DNA from: Deltaproteobacteria bacterium | GTDB lineage: Bacteria; Desulfobacterota; Desulfobulbia; Desulfobulbales; SURF-16 | Direction: 5' to 3' | Length of the DNA stretch: 22,874 bases | NCBI GenBank assembly: GCA_029939635.1 | Contig: JAOZSN010000029.1 | Location: 1-22,874, forward strand | Shown: piece after piece, positions 7,066 to 15,089 of the stretch | Layout of the letters: each line of letters starts with the position of its first letter | Position numbering within the stretch: position 1 is the stretch's first letter | Translations under genes and position numbers: made by a program | Notes under the pieces: generated by a model | The model's input: the letters and a program-made list of their open reading frames with translations, nothing else | Told to the model about the DNA's origin: nothing | Database searches by the model: none

Positions 7066-8421
7066 CTAAAGTAAGGTTATTGACTCATCAGGCTTGAGGA
7101 CAAATTGGCGAACAGAAATGATTTTTTCATCACTGGTGGCCAGTTTTGCCATGAGCTGATCCATGGAATGATTAAAAGCCACTTTACTCTCTCCCTTAAG
7201 GATGGAACGAGGTTTAAATTTTAAGGCAAAGGGATTTTTGAACTGACCGTTATGAGAAACTCGATAATCGAGATGGGGACCAGTGGAAAGACCGGTGGAG
7301 CCTACATAACCAATGATCTGTTTCTGTTTTATCTTAGCGCCACTATAAGACCCCTTACTGTAACGGGAGAGATGGCCATAATAGGTTTTGTAGCCATTTG
7401 GGTGTTTAATGATAATTTGCTTACCAAAACCACCACGAGTACCACGAAAAATCACCTTACCATCACCAGCAGCCATTATGGGAGTCCCGTAGGGGGCAGC
7501 CAGGTCAACACCAAGGTGGGGACGAACAATGCCCAGGATTGGGTGCTTGCGTTTCCAGGTGAATTTTGAGCTCAGACGTGCAATAGGGACAGGAGAGCGA
7601 ATAAAGGATGTTCCTAACTCTTCACCATCCTTGGTGTAATGGGCTCCATGACCATCTTTATCTTCGCGGTAAAACCCTTCGTGGGTATCGCCATTCTTCT
7701 GGCCATAGCTGGCATACAAAATATTACCATAGCCAATAAGAGAGTCATCTTTGTAATACTCTTCAAAGACTATGGAGAAAGAATCGTCAGGCTGGGTTTC
7801 AGTATTAAAATCCAGGCGGGAGGCAAAGATGTCTGCAAAAGAGTAAATCAGTTTGGGACTTAAGTGCAATTTGTTCAAGGAACCATGGAGAGAGGTTTTA
7901 ACTGTACCAGACAGACTGATGGTTTTTACCATCAAAGGAATATCATCTTGAACTGCCACATAGGTATCATCCTGCTTAACAACAGTATATTTGTGGAGGG
8001 CATCTGACTCGTAGGTGCATCGTACTAAATTTTCATCAACGTCCAAGTCAACACTGAAGGTGTCTTTAGGGCGTAGTTTTCTAAAATCAAGACAGGAGGA
8101 GAGGTTGCGAATTATCTGCACTCTAGCCTCAGAAGGAACCTGGGCACGGACAAGTGCTTTCATAAGGGTATCGCCTTGGTTTAGTTCTCCATACTTTGAA
8201 TAGGCAATCTGGGCATACAGTGGGGGAGGGGGAGGGATAACTGCTGCAACCTTCAAGGGGGAGAGAGAAGGGATAACAGTTTCTTGTTGGGCTATGTCAG
8301 ATTTTTTAATCTGTTGTAGAAGCTGGGGTTGATACAGCGATTGGTCGTGCTGAACACACAGAGCACCCACGGCGAAAACAACAGCACCTGATATTGATAA
8401 CAGAATATATTGTCCCTTCAA
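7066..8421 (-). CDS. M23 family murein metallopeptidase, membrane-anchored
   Basis: The 451-residue protein opens with one membrane anchor (about residues 5-23). A proline-rich linker (VIPPPPPLYAQ) follows. Next is an OapA/LysM-like region (GDTLMKALVRAQVPSEA and beyond), as in MepM/YebA-type enzymes. The C-terminal LytM domain (about 305-410) has HLGVDLAAPYGTPI for the first zinc ligands and YYGHLS for the catalytic His region. The last motif reads GPHLDYRV, where the classic form is GPHLHY, so Asp stands in place of one His. It should hydrolyse peptidoglycan cross-links outside the inner membrane, or activate another enzyme if inactive. The start is taken as TTG at 8421, because no ATG lies upstream in frame and the anchor needs this N-terminus; this is uncertain. 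Confidence 0.88.
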   Translation of the reverse strand: MKGQYILLSISGAVVFAVGALCVQHDQSLYQPQLLQQIKKSDIAQQETVIPSLSPLKVAAVIPPPPPLYAQIAYSKYGELNQGDTLMKALVRAQVPSEARVQIIRNLSSCLDFRKLRPKDTFSVDLDVDENLVRCTYESDALHKYTVVKQDDTYVAVQDDIPLMVKTISLSGTVKTSLHGSLNKLHLSPKLIYSFADIFASRLDFNTETQPDDSFSIVFEEYYKDDSLIGYGNILYASYGQKNGDTHEGFYREDKDGHGAHYTKDGEELGTSFIRSPVPIARLSSKFTWKRKHPILGIVRPHLGVDLAAPYGTPIMAAGDGKVIFRGTRGGFGKQIIIKHPNGYKTYYGHLSRYSKGSYSGAKIKQKQIIGYVGSTGLSTGPHLDYRVSHNGQFKNPFALKFKPRSILKGESKVAFNHSMDQLMAKLATSDEKIISVRQFVLKPDESITLL

Positions 8422-8491
8422 AATGGCACCAGGGTAGTTGTTTAATAAACTTTTGTAGTTTTCCCTTGAAAGTTGGTGGGGAATAACTTGG

Positions 8492-8511
8492 TATGATCCA
8501 TACAGATCATA
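8492..8511. promoter_or_regulatory. Operator-like palindrome TATGATC-N6-GATCATA
   Basis: A perfect 7-bp inverted repeat with a 6-bp spacer overlaps an extended -10-like sequence. The spacing suits a dimeric repressor. A T5 run follows at 8512-8516, but the AT-rich stem would make a poor terminator. The bound factor is unknown. Confidence 0.4.
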
Positions 8512-8654
8512 TTTTTACACTACAATTATACTTAACGGCCTATCTTATTAAATCTTCACACTTTTTTTACAATAATTGTCTGATAGACACAAGAATCAAA
8601 ACATTGATATTTAGCAGTTTTTTGTTGTTAAATCAAGGGGAAACCTAAGTGCAC

Positions 8655-8721
8655 CCCTCTAGTGCGTTTTAATGCATCCAGCACTACACTATAAGGTGTC
8701 ATTTCCTCTTTGACCAGAGGG
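8655..8721 (+). promoter_or_regulatory. Possible structured leader RNA upstream of lysC
   Basis: CCCTCT (8655-8660) can pair with AGAGGG (8716-8721), closing a junction. Inside are two hairpins: TAGTGC/GCACTA (8660-8665 with 8681-8686, sharing one base with the outer stem) and ACACT/GGTGT (8686-8690 with 8695-8699, loop ATAA). The right strand of the outer stem can instead pair locally, CCTCT (8705-8709) with AGAGG (8716-8720). Two exclusive folds of this kind are a hallmark of attenuators and riboswitches. I could not match it to the lysine riboswitch or a T-box. It may not be transcribed if the promoter near 8826 is the real one. Confidence 0.3.
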
Positions 8722-8873
8722 TTTAATGTGGAATTTTTCGTTAAATAGTCTAAAAATGTAGAGTTTCATGTGATTTATTGGTAAATAAAATAGTTTTTGA
8801 AACTGTTACGAGTTCTTTTTGTCTGTAGAATACTTCCCTATTATTACTTTGATTAGAAGGTTTAAATTTAAAG

Positions 8874-10112
8874 ATGGCACTTTTGGTTCAAAAATTTGGA
8901 GGCACCTCAGTGGCGAATCCTGATAAAATCAGGGCTGTAGCAGAGCGTGTCATGAAAATGGCTCAACAGGGCAACCAAATGGTGGTTGTACTTTCTGCCA
9001 TGTCTGGTGAAACAAATCGTTTTGTTGATCTTGCTGGGCAGATGCAGCAGATACCTGATCCCCGTGAAATGGATATGCTGCTTTCTTCTGGCGAGCAGGT
9101 TACTATTTCCCTTTTTGCTATGGCAGTGAAAAATGCTGGCTTAGATGCCATCTCTCTGCTGGGAGATCAAGTGAAAATTCACACCAACACCAGGCACACT
9201 AAGGCGCGTATCACAAATGTTGACCCTGAACTTATTACCGCTCAGCTCAATATGGGCAAGATTGTCGTGGTGGCAGGATTTCAAGGGGTAACAGATGATG
9301 GCCATATCACTACCTTAGGACGAGGTGGCTCTGATACCACTGCAGTGGCCTTAGCTGCTGCCTTAAAGGCTGATGCCTGTGAGATTTTCACTGATGTTGA
9401 TGGTGTCTATACCACTGACCCCAATATCTATCCCAAGGCACGAAAAATAGATAAAATTACCTATGATGAGATGCTGGAACTGGCAAGCCTTGGCGCTAAG
9501 GTTCTGGATATTCGTTGCGTAAGTCTGGCGAAAAGCCATAATGTACCCCTCCATGTTCGTTCTACCTTTACTGATACTGAAGGGACATGGGTTGTTGAGG
9601 AGAATGAAGAAATGGAAGCATTACCTGTTTCAGGCGTAACCTATAATAAGAATGAAGCTCGTATAACCATCAGCAAGGTGCCAGATACACCAGGCACAGC
9701 AACACAAATTTTTAGCCCCATTTCTGATGCTGGCATTATTGTAGATATGATAATTCAAAATACCCGCAGTAGTGACCTTACTGATATGACCTTTACCGTA
9801 CCCTTGACAGATTATGATCAAGCCATAGAAATCATTACTGATGTAGCGAAAGAAGTTGGTGCGGAGAGCTTTAATGGTGACAAGGATATTGCTAAAATTT
9901 CCATTGTTGGTGTTGGTATGCGTAATCACGCCGGTATTGCTTCTACCTTATTTAAGGTTCTCTCCAAGGAAGGCATTAATATTATGATGATTACCACCTC
10001 GGAAATTAAGGTATCGTGTGTTATTGCCGAGAAATACACCGAGCTTGCCGTTCGCAGCCTGCATGATGCCTTTGAACTGGATAAGGATGTTTTGCCAGTT
10101 GGAGAGCAGTAG
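8874..10112 (+). CDS. lysC: Aspartate kinase (aspartokinase), monofunctional
   Basis: The enzyme phosphorylates aspartate with ATP, the first step to lysine, threonine, methionine and diaminopimelate. At 412 residues it is the usual monofunctional class. It has KFGGTSVA at residues 7-14, SSGEQVT around 71, GRGGSDTTAVALAA around 150 and the ATP-site segment TDVDGVYTTDP around 175. Two tandem ACT domains follow, about 265-340 (VPDTPGTATQIFSPI) and 345-405 (GVGMRNHAGIASTLFKVL), where lysine and/or threonine feedback normally acts. AGAAGG precedes the ATG at a rather long distance. It is followed after 31 bp by cimA and is likely co-transcribed with it. Confidence 0.96.
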   Translation: MALLVQKFGGTSVANPDKIRAVAERVMKMAQQGNQMVVVLSAMSGETNRFVDLAGQMQQIPDPREMDMLLSSGEQVTISLFAMAVKNAGLDAISLLGDQVKIHTNTRHTKARITNVDPELITAQLNMGKIVVVAGFQGVTDDGHITTLGRGGSDTTAVALAAALKADACEIFTDVDGVYTTDPNIYPKARKIDKITYDEMLELASLGAKVLDIRCVSLAKSHNVPLHVRSTFTDTEGTWVVEENEEMEALPVSGVTYNKNEARITISKVPDTPGTATQIFSPISDAGIIVDMIIQNTRSSDLTDMTFTVPLTDYDQAIEIITDVAKEVGAESFNGDKDIAKISIVGVGMRNHAGIASTLFKVLSKEGINIMMITTSEIKVSCVIAEKYTELAVRSLHDAFELDKDVLPVGEQ

Positions 10113-10143
10113 CATATTATTATGACTTTTGGAATCTAATATA

Positions 10144-11733
10144 ATGACCTCTTATACGATATACGATACGACCTTACGAGATGGTACCCAGGCAGAGAAT
10201 TTCAACCTCACCATGGAGGATAAGATCAAGGTTACCTTAAAACTTGATGCCTTGGGTGTTGATTATATTGAAGGTGGCTGGCCTGGTGCCAACCCCATTT
10301 CCACTGCATATTTCAAGGAAATTCAAAATCATACCCTGCACCATGCGAAGGTTGCGGCCTTTGGTTCTACTCGTTTATTCAAAAATAGTGTGGAGGATGA
10401 CGTTAACCTCAATGCCCTCATTGATGCCAACACACCTGTTATCACCATCTTTGGCAAGACGTGGGATATTCATGTCTATGATGCCCTGCATATTGAGCTT
10501 GAAGATAATCTACTCATTATTGAAGATTCCTTGCGCTACCTGAAGCCTCATGTGGAAAAGCTTTTTTATGATGCTGAACATTTCTTTGATGGTTTTAAGT
10601 ATAATCAGCAATATGCCCTAGCAACAATTGATCGTGCTGTTGCAGGTGGAGCCGATGCCCTGGTGCTTTGTGATACTAATGGTGGTACCTTGCCCACGGA
10701 GATCCCTGCAATTATTCGTACCTTGCAGGATCATCTGAAGAAGCAGGGTCATACCGTAGAGTTAGGTGTCCACGCCCATAATGACACTGAAACGGCTGTG
10801 GCAAATTCATTGATTGCCCTGGAGATGGGGGCAACCCAGGTGCAGGGAACTATAAATGGCTATGGTGAGCGTTGTGGTAACGCTAATCTTACCTCCATTA
10901 TCCCCGCTCTAACCTTGAAGATGGGACATAGTTTTGAGGCGGCCAATCGCTTGGATAAGCTCAGTGAGACATCGCGCTATATAAATGAACTGGCAAATCT
11001 GTCTCATAATCGCTATCAGCCCTATGTGGGCAATTCAGCCTTTGCCCATAAGGGTGGTATCCATGTTTCTGCTGTGCAGAAAAACCCCCTTACCTACGAG
11101 CACATCGACCCTGAAAAAGTTGGCAATGTCCGCCGTATCTTAATTTCTGATCAGGCCGGACGCTCTAATGTGCTGCACAAGGCCAAGAAATTTGGCATTG
11201 ATCTTGAGAGCAATGATCCTGTGGTGAGCACTATCTTGAAAGATTTAAAAACCTTGGAACAACAAGGGTTTATGTTTGAGGGGGCCGAGGCCTCCTTTGA
11301 GCTGCTCATGCGCCGTGCCTTGGGAACACAACGCCGTTATTTTGATCTCAAAGGGTTTCGGGTTATCAATCAAAAGAACAGTGAAACCGATACCATGGTG
11401 GCTGAGGCCACCATTCGCCTTGAGGTGGCTGGTGAGATGGTTCATACTGCCTCCCTCGGTGATGGCCCGGTAAATGCCCTTGATGCTGCTTTACGCAAGG
11501 CCTTGACTCGGTTTTATCCAAATCTCGAAGAGATGACCCTCAACGATTATCGAGTCCGTGTCCTGTTAAGTGAACATGGCACTGGTGCTCGGGTGCGTGT
11601 TCTTATTGAATCATGCGATCATGACAGTACATGGGGTACAGTGGGTGTTTCCACTGATATTCTTGAGGCCAGTTGGCAAGCCTTGGTTGATAGTATCAAC
11701 TATAAGCTGATGAAGGATGAAAATAAAAGTTAA
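10144..11733 (+). CDS. cimA: (R)-citramalate synthase
   Basis: CimA joins pyruvate and acetyl-CoA to (R)-citramalate, opening the threonine-independent route to isoleucine. This 529-residue protein has the alpha-IPM synthase-type TIM barrel with DTTLRDGTQAENF at the start, the metal-binding GVHAHNDTE around residue 215, and GYGERCGNANL. The link region is followed by a LeuA-type allosteric domain (about 390-525; GDGPVNALDAALRKAL). TYEHIDPEKVGN and the overall length fit the long CimA class rather than LeuA or NifV. The frame is open to a TTG at 10129, but the ATG at 10144, with GGA about 10 nt before it, gives the conserved N-terminus. lysC directly upstream is a common partner in related bacteria. 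Confidence 0.93.
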   Translation: MTSYTIYDTTLRDGTQAENFNLTMEDKIKVTLKLDALGVDYIEGGWPGANPISTAYFKEIQNHTLHHAKVAAFGSTRLFKNSVEDDVNLNALIDANTPVITIFGKTWDIHVYDALHIELEDNLLIIEDSLRYLKPHVEKLFYDAEHFFDGFKYNQQYALATIDRAVAGGADALVLCDTNGGTLPTEIPAIIRTLQDHLKKQGHTVELGVHAHNDTETAVANSLIALEMGATQVQGTINGYGERCGNANLTSIIPALTLKMGHSFEAANRLDKLSETSRYINELANLSHNRYQPYVGNSAFAHKGGIHVSAVQKNPLTYEHIDPEKVGNVRRILISDQAGRSNVLHKAKKFGIDLESNDPVVSTILKDLKTLEQQGFMFEGAEASFELLMRRALGTQRRYFDLKGFRVINQKNSETDTMVAEATIRLEVAGEMVHTASLGDGPVNALDAALRKALTRFYPNLEEMTLNDYRVRVLLSEHGTGARVRVLIESCDHDSTWGTVGVSTDILEASWQALVDSINYKLMKDENKS

Positions 11734-11837
11734 CAGTTATCAGTCTCCAGTTGCCGGTTTACAGTTGGATGCTGTTATATTTAACAGCTACATACTTCCT
11801 TAAACTGGCAACTGGTAACTGACGGCTGGCAACTATT
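11732..11837. repeat. Nested palindrome built of opposed heptamer arrays
   Basis: Five consecutive 7-mers of type NNCAGTT fill 11732-11766. Five of the reverse type (AACTGNN, such as AACTGGC and AACTGGT) fill 11803-11837. The arms match over 13 of 14 bp (CCAGTTGCCGGTTT at 11747-11760 against 11802-11815), with TCAGT/ACTGA outside. Between them GCTGTTA (11771-11777) and TAACAGC (11782-11788) make a perfect 7-bp inner hairpin. The array begins at the cimA stop and runs up to and past the first positions before the ComEA-like gene (ATG 11844). It may end the lysC-cimA transcript as a large stem. Confidence 0.65.
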
Positions 11838-11843
11838 TTTAAC

Positions 11844-12209
11844 ATGCCTCGTCTCCATTTTCTTCTACCCCTCCTGCTTGTTCTTTACATTCTTTTTTGC
11901 TCATATAACACTGTTTTTACGACCAATAGCACTGTTTGTCGACAGAAACATTATGAGATTGATCCAGCCTTGTCAGCCAGCCAACCTCTGGTCTTTTATC
12001 AGTCGATTAACCTCAACAAGGCAGGTATTTCTCTCCTCAGCCAGATTCCTGGCATAGGTCCAAAACTGGCCCAGCGCATTATTGACTATCGTAGCCAACA
12101 TGGTGCCTTTAACCATCTTGATGAACTCCGTAAGGTTCATGGTATTGGCCCAGCAAAACTGGCACGAATTCGTCAATATGCCACTGTTTTTCCTCCAGCA
12201 GAAATCTAA
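11844..12209 (+). CDS. ComEA-like helix-hairpin-helix DNA-binding protein, membrane-anchored
   Basis: The protein has 121 residues. Residues 5-22 form an N-terminal membrane anchor or signal sequence (FLLPLLLVLYILFCSY). Residues ~53-115 carry two helix-hairpin-helix motifs: INLNKAGISLLSQIPGIGPKLAQRI and LRKVHGIGPAKLARI. This is the layout of ComEA, which binds incoming double-stranded DNA outside the inner membrane during natural transformation. No comEC or pilus gene is in the window, so a DNA-uptake role is inference; single HhH proteins of this type are widespread. No ribosome site is evident before the ATG. Confidence 0.8.
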   Translation: MPRLHFLLPLLLVLYILFCSYNTVFTTNSTVCRQKHYEIDPALSASQPLVFYQSINLNKAGISLLSQIPGIGPKLAQRIIDYRSQHGAFNHLDELRKVHGIGPAKLARIRQYATVFPPAEI

Positions 12210-12220
12210 CATTTTCTTCC

Positions 12221-12253
12221 TTGACTTTTCACTGTGAAAAATCGCAATATGAT
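12221..12253 (+). promoter_or_regulatory. Candidate hyd operon promoter with internal operator
   Basis: TTGACT (12221-12226) is a 5 of 6 match to the -35 box. CAATAT (12245-12250, 18-bp spacing) or TATGAT (12248-12253, 21-bp spacing) could be the -10. The spacer contains a perfect 7-1-7 palindrome, TTTTCAC-T-GTGAAAA (12226-12240). A dimer bound there would sit between the two boxes and block polymerase. About 70 nt separate it from the hydB start. The factor is unknown. Confidence 0.5.
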
Positions 12254-12323
12254 TACATGTTCATTTTCCTAGACAACTCTCTTGTATCGTTCCCTCATTG
12301 TTAAGGAAGTAAGGAGGAAATTC

Positions 12324-13373
12324 ATGATTTTTAAAGTCTTTCCGGCCGAGGAACTTGCTGCCCTCTATGAGCTTCTGGCCGTAAATCCTATTGTTGGACC
12401 AGTACTTAAAGGCAGGGATAAAAAGGATAATGCCCTCTATGATTTCGCCCTGACCTCTGGTTTTGCTGATCTTGCCCTAGATTATGGCCAGACTATGCAC
12501 TCGGCCAAAAAATTCTTTCTGCCCCATCGAGAGGATCTCTGTACCTTTACCTTGTCTGACCATGACTGGGACAAGCACGTGGACTACGGAGCCTATCAGC
12601 ACACGGTTCTCTTTGGTCTGCATCCATGTGATATCAATGCCTTGAATAAGCTTGATAAGGTATTAATGGAAAGCGTCTATCCAAATCCATTCTATGGAGC
12701 AAAGCGTTCCAATATGTTCATTGTAGGTCACTCCTGCTCTCCGACCCCTTCCTGTTTTTGTCGATCCATGGCTAGTGATTCCGTTATTCGCGGTTTTGAC
12801 CTTTTTTTAACTCGCCTGGATGACAGCTATTTTGCTGAGGTGAACTCAGCAAAGGCCTATCATCTGTTAGAAAAAATAAAGTCCTACCACGCCACAGATC
12901 GTGATCATAAACTCTTCCGTCACGCTGTGAGTGAAAAAAACAAAAAGATCACTGCCCAGGTGGACACCTCTGATTTAACAAAAATCTTAGATATGGAATT
13001 CCATGCTGATGTCTGGCAGGAGTGGGGAGATAAATGTCTGTCATGCGGTACCTGCGCCAATGTTTGCCCTACCTGTTATTGTTATGGAGTAGAAGAAGAG
13101 GTTGACCTTGATCTGCGCCATGCCCGTAAGGAAAAGCTGCTCTACTCCTGCAACCTGGTTGATTTTGCTGAGGTCGCTGGCGGCCATAATTTCAGACCAG
13201 AGAGCCATACCCGCTTAAAGTATCGCTACTACCATAAGCATCGCGGCTTTGTGGAGGCCTATGAAGAATCACTATGTGTTGGATGTGGACGCTGTGGTAA
13301 TGCCTGTCTGGCCGACATCACCGTGCCAGAGGTGATTGCCAGTGTGCGAGGAGGCGATAACAATGGAAAATAA
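12324..13373 (+). CDS. hydB: Sulfhydrogenase-type [NiFe]-hydrogenase, beta (Fe-S) subunit
   Basis: This is a 349-residue electron-transfer subunit related to HydB of archaeal sulfhydrogenase and to AsrA of anaerobic sulfite reductase. The N-terminal two thirds has the family pattern FGLHPCDINAL and the Cys-rich CSPTPSCFC. Two [4Fe-4S] motifs follow: C238, C241, C244 and C248 (CLSCGTCANVC), then C318, C321, C324 and C328 (CVGCGRCGNAC). It should pass electrons between the flavin subunit and other acceptors in a soluble complex. The frame is open from 12282, but the ATG at 12324 has AAGGAGG at ideal spacing and gives MIFKVFPAEEL. Its 3' end overlaps hydG by 11 bp. Confidence 0.9.
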   Translation: MIFKVFPAEELAALYELLAVNPIVGPVLKGRDKKDNALYDFALTSGFADLALDYGQTMHSAKKFFLPHREDLCTFTLSDHDWDKHVDYGAYQHTVLFGLHPCDINALNKLDKVLMESVYPNPFYGAKRSNMFIVGHSCSPTPSCFCRSMASDSVIRGFDLFLTRLDDSYFAEVNSAKAYHLLEKIKSYHATDRDHKLFRHAVSEKNKKITAQVDTSDLTKILDMEFHADVWQEWGDKCLSCGTCANVCPTCYCYGVEEEVDLDLRHARKEKLLYSCNLVDFAEVAGGHNFRPESHTRLKYRYYHKHRGFVEAYEESLCVGCGRCGNACLADITVPEVIASVRGGDNNGK

Positions 13374-14271
13374 ATTAGAGTTTATTGATCTTGGTGCTAC
13401 GGATCAGCCTGAGCAGGCACGGCAATCTGTCCATGATTTTGAGTACAGCCACAAGGCAGAAATTACCAATGTTTATCCCTTGACTGCCACCGAAAAGTTG
13501 TACCAAATTCAGATTTGCGACCCAGATGAGCGCCATAATTTTACATTTCATCCAGGCCAATTTGTAATGCTTGAGTTGCCTGGTATTGGTGAAGGCCCCT
13601 TTTCTATCTCCTCTTCTCCCATTCGCCATGGGGATTTGGAACTCTGTATTCGTGGCGTGGGCAATATGACCAATTTCCTTAATCGAGTGGAACGGGGCAC
13701 CAAGGTTGGCATCAGTGGCCCCTTTGGGACACATTTCCCGGTGGAGAATATGATTGGCGAAGATATCCTGCTTATTGCAGGTGGTTTAGGTATTGTACCT
13801 CTGCGTTCGCCCATTCTTTCAGTATTGGAAAATCGTAGTCGCTATGGCCAGGTTGATATTATCTATGGGGCTCGTAAGCCATCAGAACTGCTCTTTGGCT
13901 ATCAGTATGAGATGTGGAAGCAGTTTGATATTAATCTTGAAATCATTGTTGACGAGGCAGAACAAGGTTGGCAAGGGCCCGTGGGTCTTATTACGGAGAT
14001 ATTAAAAAAACGTATTGATCAAGGCCGTGATGCTGATTTTCGCCATAAAACTAGTGCCATTGTCTGTGGCCCACCCATAATGTTTAAATTTGTCTGTGAT
14101 CAACTTACCCACGCAAATCTTCCCATGGAAAAAATGTTCGTCTCCTTGGAACGCCGCATGCATTGCGGGCGAGGCAAATGTTGTCGCTGCAATATTGGCT
14201 CGACCTATACCTGTTTAAAGGGGCCAGTGTTTGATTACTGGTCAGTCCTCAACCTCAAGGAGGCCATCTAA
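13363..14271 (+). CDS. hydG: Sulfhydrogenase-type hydrogenase, gamma (FAD/NAD(P)-binding) subunit
   Basis: This 302-residue ferredoxin-reductase-type subunit is related to HydG and AsrB. An FAD-binding barrel comes first (FHPGQFVMLELPGIGEGPFS, with FSISSSP as the flavin motif). The NAD(P) domain opens with AGGLGIVPLRSPI and later has CGPPIMFKFV. The C-terminus carries a [2Fe-2S] motif with C268, C273, C276 and C284 (CGRGKCCRCNIG). It is the site where NAD(P)H meets the complex. The ATG at 13363 follows GAGGAGG and is preferred to an upstream in-frame start at 13336. The gene overlaps hydB by 11 bp and hydD by 1 bp (TAATG). The symbol follows the archaeal hydBGDA naming and is not the radical-SAM HydG maturase. 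Confidence 0.9.
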   Translation: MENKLEFIDLGATDQPEQARQSVHDFEYSHKAEITNVYPLTATEKLYQIQICDPDERHNFTFHPGQFVMLELPGIGEGPFSISSSPIRHGDLELCIRGVGNMTNFLNRVERGTKVGISGPFGTHFPVENMIGEDILLIAGGLGIVPLRSPILSVLENRSRYGQVDIIYGARKPSELLFGYQYEMWKQFDINLEIIVDEAEQGWQGPVGLITEILKKRIDQGRDADFRHKTSAIVCGPPIMFKFVCDQLTHANLPMEKMFVSLERRMHCGRGKCCRCNIGSTYTCLKGPVFDYWSVLNLKEAI

Positions 14272-15089
14272 TGAGTATACAAGGTTCATTGGGGACGTTT
14301 CTCGGGGTGGAGATGGCTAAACCAAAGGTTGGTTTTTTTGAACTCTCCTCCTGTGAGGGCTGCCAGTTACAGCTGTTGAATAATGAGGCCACCCTGCTTG
14401 AATTCCTTTCCCTGCTTGAGGTGGTCTATTTCCGCGAGGGCATGACAGAAAAGAGCAATGACTATGACATTGCCTTTGTGGAAGGTTCTATCACCCGTGA
14501 TGATGAGATAGAGCGTCTTAAAGAGATCAGGCATAACGCCAAAATTGTCGTGGCTCTGGGCTCCTGCGCCTGTTTTGGGGGAGTGAATCAACTGAAAAAT
14601 CGCTTTCATGATTTGGAGTGGGTCAAAAAAGAGGTATATGGCGACTACCCCATTTCCACCAGAAAAGCTGCTCCCATTGCTGATTTTATTGACATAGATT
14701 TAGAAATTTATGGCTGTCCCGTCAAGAAGGAAGAGGTAGAACGTATTGTCAGTCGTCTGGTACTGGGGAAGGCTGTCACTCACCCTCAATATCCAGTCTG
14801 TATGGAGTGCAAGGCCAATGAAAACATCTGTCTCTTTGAGCTTGGGGAACCGTGTCTTGGGCCAGTAACCAGGGCAGGATGTGATTCCTGGTGCCCTTCA
14901 AATCGCCTCGGGTGTTGGGGCTGTCGTGGCCCTGCCCCTGCTGCAAATTTCAAACAGCTTAAGGAGATCGTTAAGAGGTATAATATCCCTGTAGAGCGTT
15001 TGCTTGATCGGCTTGAATGTTTTGGCGGCTTTCAAAATATTGTGACTGATATGCGTGGTAGCGGAGGGAAGGGGGAAAATGAAACTTAA
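14271..15089 (+). CDS. hydD: Sulfhydrogenase-type hydrogenase, delta (small) subunit
   Basis: This is the 272-residue small subunit that wires the NiFe site. The proximal cluster ligands are C28 and C31 (SSCEGCQLQ), C99 (GSCACFGG) and C149 (YGCPV). Further clusters use the Cys-rich tail: C177, C180, C187, C195, C204, C208, C215 and C218 (CMEC; CLGPVTRAGC; CWGC). There is no twin-arginine signal, so the complex is cytoplasmic, as expected for group 3 hydrogenases. The ATG at 14271 has AAGGAGG at good spacing inside the hydG end. A second ATG at 14313 (MAKPKVGFFELSS) matches homologues as I remember them but has a cramped site. It overlaps hydA by 11 bp. Confidence 0.92.
   Translation: MSIQGSLGTFLGVEMAKPKVGFFELSSCEGCQLQLLNNEATLLEFLSLLEVVYFREGMTEKSNDYDIAFVEGSITRDDEIERLKEIRHNAKIVVALGSCACFGGVNQLKNRFHDLEWVKKEVYGDYPISTRKAAPIADFIDIDLEIYGCPVKKEEVERIVSRLVLGKAVTHPQYPVCMECKANENICLFELGEPCLGPVTRAGCDSWCPSNRLGCWGCRGPAPAANFKQLKEIVKRYNIPVERLLDRLECFGGFQNIVTDMRGSGGKGENET

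Larger units (their letters stand above)
8422..8873. promoter_or_regulatory. 452-bp divergent control region between the M23 gene and lysC
   Basis: I see no convincing reading frame here. The AT-rich stretch holds several palindromes: GTTTAATAAAC (8440-8450), TATGATC/GATCATA (8492-8511) and TGTCTGATAGACA (8577-8589). It also holds a folded-RNA candidate (8655-8721). An extended -10 (TGGTATGAT, ending at 8497) has a -35-like TTGAAA (8466-8471) at a long 20-bp spacing. TAGAAT at 8826-8831 is a second weak -10 close to lysC. Which promoter drives lysC decides whether the folded element is transcribed. Confidence 0.4.

Noticed and set aside
8222..8261. G-rich runs (GGGGG, GGGGG, GGG, GGGGG) that could form a quadruplex
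   Set aside because: They lie inside the M23 gene and encode its proline-rich linker on the other strand; coding explains them.
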